Assembly: GCF_900188375.1 (NCBI RefSeq) | Contig: NZ_FZOO01000002.1 | Location: 62,001-126,000, forward strand | Direction of reading: 5' to 3' | Length of the DNA: 64,000 bases | Origin: Geodermatophilus pulveris | GTDB taxonomy: Bacteria > Actinomycetota > Actinomycetes > Mycobacteriales > Geodermatophilaceae | Shown here: one piece after another, positions 54,748 through 63,057 of the stretch | Layout: the number at the start of each line of letters is the position of its first letter | Numbering within the stretch: the first letter of the stretch is position 1 | Notes under the pieces: generated by a model | What the model was told of the DNA's origin: nothing | The model's database searches: none | The model's input: only the letters and a program-made list of their open reading frames with translations | Made by a program: the position numbers and the translations under genes

Positions 54748-55893
54748 TCAGCCGGGGAGGACGGCGAGCTCGCGGGGCCCCACGTTGAGTGCGGTGACGC
54801 CGTCGTCCGTGCAGACGACGATGTCCTCGATGCGGGCCCCGCAGCGGCCGGGCAGGTAGATGCCCGGCTCCACGGAGAAGGCCATCCCGGGCTCCAGCGG
54901 CAGGTCGTTGCCCGCGACGATGTAGGGCGCCTCGTGGGTGTCCAGCCCGATGCCGTGCCCGGTGCGGTGGATGAAGTACTGCCCCCACCCGGCGGCGGCG
55001 ATCACGTCGCGCGCCGCGGCGTCCACCTGCTCGGCGGTCACGCCGGGGCGGACGGCGGCGGTCGAGGCGGCCTGGGCCTGCTGCAGGACGGCGTACCACT
55101 CCGCGACCTCGGCCCCGGGCGCCCGGCCGACGGCGTAGGTGCGGGTGCAGTCCGACCGGTAGCCGGTGGCGGTCTGCCCGCCGATGTCGACGACCACGAC
55201 GTCGCCCTCGGCCACCTGCCGCCCGGAGAGCTCGTGGTGCGGGCTGGCCCCGTTGGGCCCGGACCCGACGATCGTGAAGTCCACCGCCACGTGGCCCTCG
55301 GCGAGGATCGCCGCGGCGATGTCCGCGCCCACCTCCGCCTCGGTGCGGCCCACCCGCAGCCACTCGCCCATCCGGGCGTGCACCCGGTCGATGGCCGCGC
55401 CGGCCGCGGCGAGCTCGGCCACCTCCGCCGGCGTCTTCACCCTCCGCAGCCGGTCGAGCACCGGGCTCGCCAGCTCCAGCCGCGCGCCGGGCAGCGCGCC
55501 GGCCACCCCGAGGGCGTGCAGCGCCCAGGTGCGGTCCCCGACGGCGACCCGCGCCGGTGCGGACCCCAGGCGGGCCGTGGCCACGTGCGCCAGCAGGGCG
55601 AACGGGTCGTCGGTCTCGTCCCAGGCCAGCACCTCCAGGCCGAGCCCGCCGGCCGGGCTGGCCCGCACCATCGGCGCCTCGAGCCGGGGGACGACGAGGA
55701 ACGGCTCGCCCTGCCGCGGGACCGCCAGCGCGGTGAGCCGCTCCATCGCGTGGGCGTCGTAGCCGCACAGGTAGCGCAGGTCCGAGCCCGGGGTCGTGAC
55801 GAGCAGGTCGACGCCTGCCGCGGCGGCCAGGTCGCGCGCGGCGGACACGCGGTCGGGGGTCACCAGCGGCGCGGCGGCGATCGGCGTGGGCAC
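54748..55893 (-). CDS. pepE: M24 family Xaa-Pro dipeptidase/aminopeptidase
   Basis: 381 residues. The C-terminal pita-bread fold keeps all metal ligands: Asp in VVVVDIGGQ, Asp in YRSDCTRTY, His in HRTGHGIGLDTH, Glu in FSVEPGIYLPG and Glu in RIEDIVVC. It cleaves X-Pro peptide bonds with two metal ions. It is the equivalent of Rv2089c (pepE) by position, next to the 5'-3' exonuclease gene (Rv2090). GTG 55893 is the start. Confidence 0.92.
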   Translation of the reverse strand: MPTPIAAAPLVTPDRVSAARDLAAAAGVDLLVTTPGSDLRYLCGYDAHAMERLTALAVPRQGEPFLVVPRLEAPMVRASPAGGLGLEVLAWDETDDPFALLAHVATARLGSAPARVAVGDRTWALHALGVAGALPGARLELASPVLDRLRRVKTPAEVAELAAAGAAIDRVHARMGEWLRVGRTEAEVGADIAAAILAEGHVAVDFTIVGSGPNGASPHHELSGRQVAEGDVVVVDIGGQTATGYRSDCTRTYAVGRAPGAEVAEWYAVLQQAQAASTAAVRPGVTAEQVDAAARDVIAAAGWGQYFIHRTGHGIGLDTHEAPYIVAGNDLPLEPGMAFSVEPGIYLPGRCGARIEDIVVCTDDGVTALNVGPRELAVLPG

Positions 55894-55952
55894 ACTGCGC
55901 AGCGTAACCAGGGGCTGGGACCGCGGGCGCCGGGTCGTTACCGTCCCGGGTC

Positions 55953-56879
55953 GTGACCACGATGCTGCTGGACGCCGCGAGCCTCTACTTCCGGGCCTTC
56001 CACGGCGTCCCCACCAGCGTCACCTCCCCCGACGGGCGCCCGGTCAACGCCGTCCGCGGCTTCCTGGACATGACCGCCCGGCTGGTCGGCGCGCACGCCC
56101 CCGGCCGGCTGGTGGCCTGCTGGGACGACGACTGGCGGCCGGCGTTCCGGGTCGCGGCGCTGCCGTCCTACAAGGCGCACCGGCTGTCCCCCGACGGCGG
56201 CGAGGAGGCGCCCGACGAGCTCGCCCCGCAGGTGCCGGTGCTGGTCGAGGTGCTCGCCGCGGCCGGCATCGCGCGGGTCGGCGCCCCCGGCTACGAGGCC
56301 GACGACGTGATCGGCACGCTGGCCACCCGCGCCCGGGGCCCGGTGGACGTGGTCACCGGCGACCGGGACCTGTTCCAGCTGGTGGACGACGAGCGCGGCG
56401 TGCGGGTGCTCTACACCGCCCGCGGGATCGGCGACATCGAGCTGGTCGACGAGGCTGCGGTGACCGCGAGGTACGGCATCCCCGGGCGGTCCTACGCGGA
56501 CTTCGCGGTGCTCCGCGGGGACCCAAGCGACGGCCTGCCCGGCGTGGCCGGCATCGGCGCCAAGACCGCCGCCGCGCTGGTCACGGAGTTCGGCGACCTG
56601 GCCGGCGTGCGGGCGGCCGCCGCGCGCACCGTCGTCCCGAAGCCGCCCCTGACGGCCGCGGTGCTCAAGCGGCTGCACGCGGGCGCGGACTACCTCGACG
56701 CCGCCCCCGTGGTCGTGGCCGTGGCCCGGGACGTCGACCTGCCGGCGGTGGACGGTGCGCTCCCCCGCCGTCCGGCCGACCCCGGCGCGCTCGCCGGCCT
56801 GGCCGCCGCGCACGGCATCGGGTCCTCGCTGCGCCGGCTGGGGGCCGCCCTGGGCTGGCCGGCCGACGCGCTCGGCTAG
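55953..56879 (+). CDS. 5'-3' exonuclease (PolA N-terminal-like)
   Basis: 308 residues. MLLDAASLYFRAFHGVP, FRVAALPSYKAHR, GYEADDVIGTLA and VVTGDRDLFQLVDD give the acidic metal ligands of flap/5'-3' exonucleases; GVAGIGAKTAAALVTEFG is the helix-hairpin-helix DNA-binding motif. It is a stand-alone nuclease, homologous to Rv2090, likely in replication or repair. Only 60 bases separate it from the divergent pepE start. Confidence 0.92.
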   Translation: MTTMLLDAASLYFRAFHGVPTSVTSPDGRPVNAVRGFLDMTARLVGAHAPGRLVACWDDDWRPAFRVAALPSYKAHRLSPDGGEEAPDELAPQVPVLVEVLAAAGIARVGAPGYEADDVIGTLATRARGPVDVVTGDRDLFQLVDDERGVRVLYTARGIGDIELVDEAAVTARYGIPGRSYADFAVLRGDPSDGLPGVAGIGAKTAAALVTEFGDLAGVRAAAARTVVPKPPLTAAVLKRLHAGADYLDAAPVVVAVARDVDLPAVDGALPRRPADPGALAGLAAAHGIGSSLRRLGAALGWPADALG

Positions 56880-56883
56880 GCGC

Positions 56884-57426
56884 TCAGACCTCCTCCCAGG
56901 TGTAGGCCGCGGTGTCCTCGTCGGTGATGACGATGCGCAGGGTGACCGGCTCGTCGTCGGCGGTGGTGCCGGTGCACTCGTAGGCCGCGCCCTGCTCGAC
57001 CTGCATCTCGTCGTCGCAGCTGAGCTCCACCGCCACGCCCTCGCGCCGTTCGAACTGCTCGGCGACGGCCTCCTCGACCGCGCCGGTGTCCAGCACGGTG
57101 TCGCCGAGCAGCCGGGCGGCCACGACGGCGACCAGCAGCAGCACCGCCGGCACGACGATGCCGGTGACCAGGCCGCGGCGCGGCGGGCGCGGGCCGGCCG
57201 GCGGCGCCGTTCCCCGTGGCGGCCCGTCCGGCTGCCAGGGGTACGGCTGCTGGGGGTGGCCGGGGCCGGGACCCGGCGGGCCGTACGGACCCGGTGCCGG
57301 CGGGCCCCAGCCCGGCTGGGGGGCCGCCGGCTGCTGACCCCACGGCGGGGCCGGCCACGGCGGCGGCTGCGCCCCCGCTGGGCCGGGCTCGCCCGGCGGG
57401 GGGCCGCCGTGCGGCGGGTGGGTCAT
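56884..57426 (-). CDS. Membrane protein with DUF4333 domain
   Basis: 180 residues. A Pro/Gly-rich cytoplasmic half (PPGEPGPAGAQPPPWPAPPW) is followed by one membrane helix (GIVVPAVLLLVAVVAARLLG) and an extracytoplasmic domain with ELSCDDEMQVEQGAAYECTG, two Cys that probably form a disulfide, as in DUF4333. Equivalent to Rv2091c between pepE/exonuclease and helY. ATG 57426 has GGGAGC six bases upstream. Confidence 0.85.
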   Translation of the reverse strand: MTHPPHGGPPPGEPGPAGAQPPPWPAPPWGQQPAAPQPGWGPPAPGPYGPPGPGPGHPQQPYPWQPDGPPRGTAPPAGPRPPRRGLVTGIVVPAVLLLVAVVAARLLGDTVLDTGAVEEAVAEQFERREGVAVELSCDDEMQVEQGAAYECTGTTADDEPVTLRIVITDEDTAAYTWEEV

Positions 57427-57486
57427 CGTCGCTCCCGTCGGGGGTCCGCAGGGCACCGGAGCCGGGCCGATGGTGCCACGCCGGCC

Positions 57487-60345
57487 TCAGCCGCCCACCG
57501 CGACGGCGACCACGCCGCGCCGGACCCGCTCCACCGCCGTCCGGGCGGTGGCGGCCAGCGGCCTGTCGGCGACCTTCGCCAGCTGGTCCAGCAGGTCCAG
57601 CAGCTGCCGGGCCCAGCGCACGAAGTCCCCGCCGGACAGCTCCGTGCCGGCCTGCTCGGCGCCGGCCAGCACCCGGTCCAGGCTCTGCCCGTCGGTCCAG
57701 CGGTAGGCCGCCCAGGCGAAGCCCAGGTCCAGGTCGCGGGTGGGCGGGACGCCGTGGTCGAGCTCGACGTCCTGCAGCCGGGAGCGGATCCGCCGCATCT
57801 CCCCGATCGCCGCACCGGCGCGGCCGCTGGGGACGGCGGGTTGGCCCGGGGTCTCCCGCCGGGCCTCGAAGACGACCGTGGACACCGCCGCGGCCAGCTC
57901 GGCGGGGGTCAGCCCGCGCCACACCCCCGAGCGCAGGCACTCCGCGACCAGCAGGTCCGCCTCCGACCAGATCCGCGCCAGCCGCCGGCCGTCCTCGGTG
58001 GCCACCGGGGACTCGTCGGCGACCTCGTGGTCCACCGGGTCGGCGCCCTCCACCAGCGACGGCGCCGCGGGGTCGGGCACCAGGTAGCCCAGCTCCTCGA
58101 GGACGTCGCAGGTGCGGTCGAACTGGCGGGTCAGCGAGCCGGTGCGCTCGGCCATCCGGCGGTGGGTCGCCTCGGCCTCCCGCGTCGCGCGCAGCCAGCG
58201 CTCGGCGGCGCGTACCCGCTCCTCCCGGTCGGGCAGGGCGTGCACGGGGTGCGCCCGCAGCGCCCGGCGCAGGTCGTGCAGCACCGGGTCGTCTGCGGCC
58301 GCCGACCGCTGCCGGACCCGCCGGGCGCCCAGGTCGTTCTCCACCCGGGCGTTGCGCAGCGTCGCGGCCAGGTCGCGGCGGGCGTGCGGGCTGCGGTGGT
58401 TGAAGTTCCTCGGCACGCGCACCCGGGCCAGCGCGGACACCGGCGTCGGGAAGTCGACGGTGCCCAGCCGGCCGGCCCACTTGTCCTCGGTGAGCACCAG
58501 CGGGCGCGGCTCGCCGAGGTCGGTGACGCCGGGGTCCAGGACGACGGCCAACCCCTGCCGCCGTCCCGACGGCACCCGGATGACGTCCCCGGGGCGCAGC
58601 GCGGCCAGCGCGTCGGAGGCCTCCAGCCGGCGCTTGGCGGCCGAGTCGCGGGACAGCTCCTTCTCCCGGTCGGCGATCTCCTGGCGCAGCCGCGCGTACC
58701 CGGCGACGTCACCGCCCGCGGACTGCATCTCGGCGGCCCAGCGCCCGGCGTCCTGCTCGTGCCGCGCCGCGGCGCGGGCCAGCCCGACGACCGACCGGTC
58801 GGCCTGGAACTGGGCGAAGGAGGAGGCCAGCAGCTCGCGCGCGCGGGCCCGGCCGAACGAGCTGACCAGGTTGACCGCCATGTTGTAGCTCGGCCGGAAG
58901 CTCGACCGCAGCGGATAGGTGCGGGTGCTGGCCAGCCCGGCGACCACCGCCGGGTCCGTGCCCGGCGCCCAGACGACGACGGCGTGCCCCTCCACGTCGA
59001 TGCCCCGCCGGCCGGCCCGGCCGGTGAGCTGGGTGTACTCCCCCGGCGTCACGTCGACGTGCGCCTCGCCGTTCCACTTGACCAGCCGCTCCAGGACGAC
59101 GGTGCGCGCCGGCATGTTGATCCCCAGCGCCAGGGTCTCGGTGGCGAAGACCGCCTTGACCAGGCCGCGGACGAAGCACTCCTCGACGGTCTCCTTGAAC
59201 GCGGGCACCAGGCCGGCGTGGTGCGCGGCGATCCCGGCCAGCAGGCCCTCGCGCCACTCCCAGAAGCCGAGGACGTGCAGGTCCTCCTCGGGCAGCGAGC
59301 CGGTGCGCTCGTCGACGATCGCGGCGATCTCCGCGCGCTCGTGCTCGTCGGTGAGCCGCAGCCCGGCCCGCAGGCACTGGTCGACCGCGGCGTCGCAGCC
59401 GTTGCGGCTGAACACGAAGGTGATCGCCGGCAGCAGGCCGTCGCGGTCCAGCCGCTCGATGACGTCGGGGCGCGCCGGCGGCCGGTACCGCGGCTTGTGC
59501 CAGTCGCCCCGGTCGCGGCGGGCCCCGCCGTTCCCGCCGCCCCAGGAGTCGATCCGCCGCTCGTACTCGCGCACGTAGCGCACCAGCTCGGGGTCCACGA
59601 CGCTGGCGCCGCGCTCCCGGGTGGACTGCCCGCGCGGGGTGTCGCCCTGCTCGGCGGCGTGCGCGGCCGGGCGGAGGCTGAACAGGTCGAACACCCGGTT
59701 GCCGACCAGCATGTGCTGCCACAGCGGGATCGGCCGGATCTCGCTGACCACCACCTCGGTGTGGCCGCGGACGGTGACCAGCCAGTCGGCGAACTCCTCG
59801 GCGTTGCTCACCGTCGCCGACAGCGACACCAGGGTCACCGAGGCCGGGAGGTGGATGATCACCTCCTCCCACACCGCGCCGCGGAAGCGGTCGGCCAGGT
59901 AGTGCACCTCGTCCATGACGACGTAGCCCAGCCCGTCGATCGCCGGGGACTCCGCGTAGAGCATGTTGCGCAGCACCTCGGTGGTCATCACCACCACGGG
60001 CGCGTCGCCGTTGATCGCGTTGTCGCCGGTCAGCAGGCCGACCCGGGCCTCGCCGTAGCGGCCGACGAGGTCGTTGTACTTCTGGTTGGACAGCGCCTTG
60101 ATCGGGGTCGTGTAGAACGCCTTGCGCCCCTCGGCGAGGGCCTTGTGGACGGCGAACTCCCCCACCACCGTCTTGCCGGCGCCGGTCGGGGCGCAGACCA
60201 GGACGCCGGCGCCCCCGTCGAGGGCCTCGCAGGCCTGCACCTGGAACGGGTCGAGGGAGAAGCCGAGCTCCGCGGTGAAGTCGGCCAGCGCGGGATGGGC
60301 GCTCCGCCGCCGGGCAGCCGCGTAGCGCTCAGCGGGGCTGGACAT
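57487..60345 (-). CDS. helY: Superfamily 2 helicase HelY (Ski2/Mtr4-like)
   Basis: 952 residues. Walker A APTGAGKT (52-59), motif II MDEVHYL, SLSATVSNAEEFADWL (motif III), the RecA-like domain 2 with QLTGRAGRRGIDVEGH (motif VI), and a C-terminal DSHCT domain (GDFVRWARQLLDLLDQLAKVADRP) identify the Ski2-like HelY family. It is an ATP-dependent RNA/DNA helicase, essential in some mycobacteria. ATG 60345 is preferred over GTG 60354; the GGAGGG is unusually close. Equivalent to Rv2092c. Confidence 0.95.
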   Translation of the reverse strand: MSSPAERYAAARRRSAHPALADFTAELGFSLDPFQVQACEALDGGAGVLVCAPTGAGKTVVGEFAVHKALAEGRKAFYTTPIKALSNQKYNDLVGRYGEARVGLLTGDNAINGDAPVVVMTTEVLRNMLYAESPAIDGLGYVVMDEVHYLADRFRGAVWEEVIIHLPASVTLVSLSATVSNAEEFADWLVTVRGHTEVVVSEIRPIPLWQHMLVGNRVFDLFSLRPAAHAAEQGDTPRGQSTRERGASVVDPELVRYVREYERRIDSWGGGNGGARRDRGDWHKPRYRPPARPDVIERLDRDGLLPAITFVFSRNGCDAAVDQCLRAGLRLTDEHERAEIAAIVDERTGSLPEEDLHVLGFWEWREGLLAGIAAHHAGLVPAFKETVEECFVRGLVKAVFATETLALGINMPARTVVLERLVKWNGEAHVDVTPGEYTQLTGRAGRRGIDVEGHAVVVWAPGTDPAVVAGLASTRTYPLRSSFRPSYNMAVNLVSSFGRARARELLASSFAQFQADRSVVGLARAAARHEQDAGRWAAEMQSAGGDVAGYARLRQEIADREKELSRDSAAKRRLEASDALAALRPGDVIRVPSGRRQGLAVVLDPGVTDLGEPRPLVLTEDKWAGRLGTVDFPTPVSALARVRVPRNFNHRSPHARRDLAATLRNARVENDLGARRVRQRSAAADDPVLHDLRRALRAHPVHALPDREERVRAAERWLRATREAEATHRRMAERTGSLTRQFDRTCDVLEELGYLVPDPAAPSLVEGADPVDHEVADESPVATEDGRRLARIWSEADLLVAECLRSGVWRGLTPAELAAAVSTVVFEARRETPGQPAVPSGRAGAAIGEMRRIRSRLQDVELDHGVPPTRDLDLGFAWAAYRWTDGQSLDRVLAGAEQAGTELSGGDFVRWARQLLDLLDQLAKVADRPLAATARTAVERVRRGVVAVAVGG

Positions 60346-60403
60346 GCCCTCCACGTTAGGCGTGTCGCCGCCGCACGGCGCGTCCGGTGCATCCCGCGCC
60401 CTA

Positions 60404-60417
60404 GTTGGGGATAACGG
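60404..60417 (-). repeat. Dispersed 14-bp motif, copy 7 (exact consensus)
   Basis: Read on the minus strand: CCGTTATCCCCAAC, in the 118-base gap between helY and tatC. Confidence 0.85.
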
Positions 60418-60463
60418 TCGTGGCGGCAGTAGGGGCCGCCGGCTGACCGCCGGGCGCCCGGGC

Positions 60464-61432
60464 TCAGCGGCCGCCGGACCCCAGCCGCGGCACGTCGTCG
60501 GCCCGCTCCCGGTCGCCGTACGCCGTCGGCGCCACGTCCAGCTCCGACGGCGCGGCGTCCAGCGGCGAGGCGGCGTCGTCGTCCAGCTCGTGGAAGTGCT
60601 CCGCGGCGTCCCGCCGGGCCCGCCGGCGGTCGACGAACCGCGCCAGCTGGATGGCCAGCTCGAAGAGCACGATCATCGGGCAGGCCATGAGGATCATGGT
60701 GAACGGGTCCTGCGTCGGGGTGACGAAGGCGGCGAACACGACCGTGAGGAAGAAGATCCACCGCCGGGCGGCGCGCAGCGCCTCGTAGCTCAGGACGCCG
60801 ACGAGGTTGAGGGCCACCGCCACCAGCGGCACCTCGAAGCTGACCCCGAAGGCCACCAGCAGGGAGAGCATGAACCCGATGTAGTCGGGGGCGGTGAGCG
60901 CGATCACCGTGCCTTCGCCGGCGAGGCCCAGCAGCAGCTCCAGGCCGGCCGACAGCGAGACGTAGGCCAGCACCGCGCCCAGCGCGAACAGCGTCGTGGA
61001 CACGGCGGCGAAGGCGACCCCGTAGCGCTTCTCGTTGCGCTTGAGGCCGGGGGTGATGAAGGCCCAGAGCTGGTAGAGCCAGACCGGCGCGGACAGCACC
61101 GCCCCGGCCAGGAAGCTGACCTTGAGCCGGATGAACACGCCGCCGAACACGTCGGTGATCAGCAGCCCGCACCCGCCGTCGGCCGTCCCGCCGTAGCGCA
61201 GGTCGGGCGGCAGGCCGCAGTACGGCGCGCGGATGAAGTCGCCCAGGCCGTGCTCGTACCACCAGAACGCGACGGCGGTGGCGAGCAGCAGCGCCAGCAG
61301 CGCCTTGGCGATGCGGTTGCGCAGCTCGGTGAGGTGCGCGATCAGGGTCATCGTCGCGGCCTCGTCCCGGGGGGCGCGGCGCCGCCGCCGGCCCGCCCGG
61401 CGGGCACCGCCCCCCGGGGTGCTGTCGCTCAT
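60464..61432 (-). CDS. tatC: Twin-arginine translocase subunit TatC
   Basis: 322 residues with six membrane helices. LIAHLTELRNRIAKALLALL is the TatC N-terminal motif with the conserved Glu; FVTPTQDPFTMILMACPM is the conserved periplasmic/helix-5 region; GFMLSLLVAFGVSFEVPLV matches helix 4. TatC recognises twin-arginine signals. A 30-residue basic leader precedes helix 1, and the C-terminus is a disordered acidic tail. tatA lies 19 bases upstream. Confidence 0.97.
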   Translation of the reverse strand: MSDSTPGGGARRAGRRRRRAPRDEAATMTLIAHLTELRNRIAKALLALLLATAVAFWWYEHGLGDFIRAPYCGLPPDLRYGGTADGGCGLLITDVFGGVFIRLKVSFLAGAVLSAPVWLYQLWAFITPGLKRNEKRYGVAFAAVSTTLFALGAVLAYVSLSAGLELLLGLAGEGTVIALTAPDYIGFMLSLLVAFGVSFEVPLVAVALNLVGVLSYEALRAARRWIFFLTVVFAAFVTPTQDPFTMILMACPMIVLFELAIQLARFVDRRRARRDAAEHFHELDDDAASPLDAAPSELDVAPTAYGDRERADDVPRLGSGGR

Positions 61433-61451
61433 GGTGCTGCCGCCAGCGGCG

Positions 61452-61778
61452 TCAGCGGGTGCTGTCGGCCGGGCCGCCCTGGGTGGCGCGGGCGCGCAGC
61501 TCGGCGGCCCGGGCCTCCGCGGCGCGCGCCTCGGCCTCGAGGGCCTCCCGCTCGCGGTCGGCGGCGGTCACCGGCGGGAGCACCTCGCCGCGCACCGGGG
61601 AGGTCGTCGCGGCGTCCTTGGTGCGGACGTCGTCGTCCTTCATGCCCTTCATCTCGCCCTTGAAGATGCGCAGCGAGCGGCCCAGCGAGCGCGAGGCGTC
61701 CGGGAGCTTCTTGTAGCCGAAGAGCAGCAGGATGGCCAGGATGATCAGGCCGATCTCCAGCGGTCCGAGACTGGGCAT
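61452..61778 (-). CDS. tatA: Twin-arginine translocase subunit TatA
   Basis: 108 residues. MPSLGPLEIGLIILAILLLFGYKKLPDASRSLGRSLRIFKGE is the classic TatA membrane helix, hinge and amphipathic helix. It forms the Tat pore with TatC just downstream. The tail is charged and coiled (EREALEAEARAAEARAAELR). ATG 61778 has GGAGGA about nine bases upstream. Confidence 0.97.
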   Translation of the reverse strand: MPSLGPLEIGLIILAILLLFGYKKLPDASRSLGRSLRIFKGEMKGMKDDDVRTKDAATTSPVRGEVLPPVTAADREREALEAEARAAEARAAELRARATQGGPADSTR

Positions 61779-61856
61779 GGCTGGTCCTCCGTAGGTGGGT
61801 GACGACGACGATGCTACGTCCCGGGCGCGGCCGCGCCGTCCCCCGGAACGGGCGGG

Positions 61857-62051
61857 TCAGGAGGGTTGCTGCACCTGCGCGGCCCGGGCGGCGGTGGCCT
61901 GCGCCTCGGTGAGCAGCGGCCGCAGCTCCCGCTCCAGCGCCGCGACCTCCCGGCGCAGCCGGCCGGCGGCGCCGAGGACCCCGTACACCAGCGAGCCGAG
62001 CACGACCACGGCCAGCACGGCGACGGCGGTGAACACGACGGTCAGCAGCAC
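61857..62051 (-). CDS. Small single-pass membrane protein (64 aa)
   Basis: 64 residues: one N-terminal helix (VVFTAVAVLAVVVLGSLVYGVL) then a coiled coil (RREVAALERELRPLLTEAQATAA). It sits between pafC and tatA, where small proteins of this kind are often found in actinobacteria. Function unknown; GTG 62051 is the start. The stop is 78 bases before tatA. Confidence 0.65.
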   Translation of the reverse strand: MLLTVVFTAVAVLAVVVLGSLVYGVLGAAGRLRREVAALERELRPLLTEAQATAARAAQVQQPS

Positions 62052-62061
62052 GGCCGCGACC

Positions 62062-63057
62062 CTAGTGCCCGGAGGTGGCCGGGAGCTGTCCGGCAGCCGG
62101 ATAGCGGGTGAGGGCGGCCCGGGCGTCGGCGGCCACGGCCGCGGCCAGCGCGGCCGGCTCGTCGACGGTGACGGCCCCGCCCAGGGAGGCGACCAGCCGG
62201 CGGGCCCACGCCACGTCGGCGGTGCGGACCGCGACGGCCAGCCCGCCGGGCGGGTCGTCGACCTCGCGCACCTCCTCCACCGGGTAGTACTCGGCCACCC
62301 AGCGCGCGGTGCGGGACAGCCGCAGGCGCACCACGGGCGCGCCCGGCTCGGGCTGGTAGAGCCCGGCGTCGACGTCGCGCAGGGGCACCCCGGGCGGCGG
62401 GGCGGAGGGCTCGTCGAGGACGCGGACGTCGTCGATGCGGTCCAGCCGGAACATCCGGACGGCGGCGACCTCGCGCGACCACGCCTCCAGGTACCAGCGG
62501 CCGTCGACCAGGTGCAGGCGCAGCGGGTCGACGGTGCGCTCGGTGCGCTCGTCGCGGGTGGGCACGTAGTAGTGCAGGTGCAGCGCGCGGCCGCGCTCCA
62601 GGCCCTCGCGGACGACGGCCAGCGCCTGCTCCTTGGCGTCGACCGACAGCGTCACCGGCGTCCCGCGGTCCGCGGCGTGCCCGGCGGCGGCGGACACCTT
62701 GGCCAGCGCCCGGCCGACCGCCTCCCGCTCGGCCAGTCCCGGCAGCTCGAGCAGGGCGCGCAGCGCGACGACGAGGGCCACCGCCTCGTCGGTGGTCAGC
62801 CGCAGCGGGCGCACCAGGCCCGCGGTGGAGGTGACCCGCACCCGGTCGCCCTCGAAGGCGAGGTCGATGAGGTCGCCGGGCCCGTAGCCGGGCAGCCCGC
62901 ACATCCACAGCAGCTCCAGGTCGCGGCGCAGCTGCCGCTCGGGGACGCCGAAGTCGCGGGCCACCTCGGCCAGCGGCACCCCCTCGGGGCGCGCGGTGAG
63001 GTAGGGCACCAGGGAGAGCAGCCGGGTCATCCGCTCGGTGGTGGTGGGCGCGCTCAC
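62062..63057 (-). CDS. pafC: WYL-domain transcriptional activator PafC
   Basis: 331 residues. N-terminal winged HTH (RLLSLVPYLTARPEGVPLAEVARDFGVPERQLRRDLELL), then the WYL domain (VDPLRLHLVDGRWYLEAWSREVAAVRMFRLDRI) and the WCX extension. With PafB it activates the mitomycin-type, RecA/LexA-independent DNA-damage response in mycobacteria. GTG 63057 overlaps the pafB stop by four bases. Equivalent to Rv2095c. Confidence 0.93.
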   Translation of the reverse strand: MSAPTTTERMTRLLSLVPYLTARPEGVPLAEVARDFGVPERQLRRDLELLWMCGLPGYGPGDLIDLAFEGDRVRVTSTAGLVRPLRLTTDEAVALVVALRALLELPGLAEREAVGRALAKVSAAAGHAADRGTPVTLSVDAKEQALAVVREGLERGRALHLHYYVPTRDERTERTVDPLRLHLVDGRWYLEAWSREVAAVRMFRLDRIDDVRVLDEPSAPPPGVPLRDVDAGLYQPEPGAPVVRLRLSRTARWVAEYYPVEEVREVDDPPGGLAVAVRTADVAWARRLVASLGGAVTVDEPAALAAAVAADARAALTRYPAAGQLPATSGH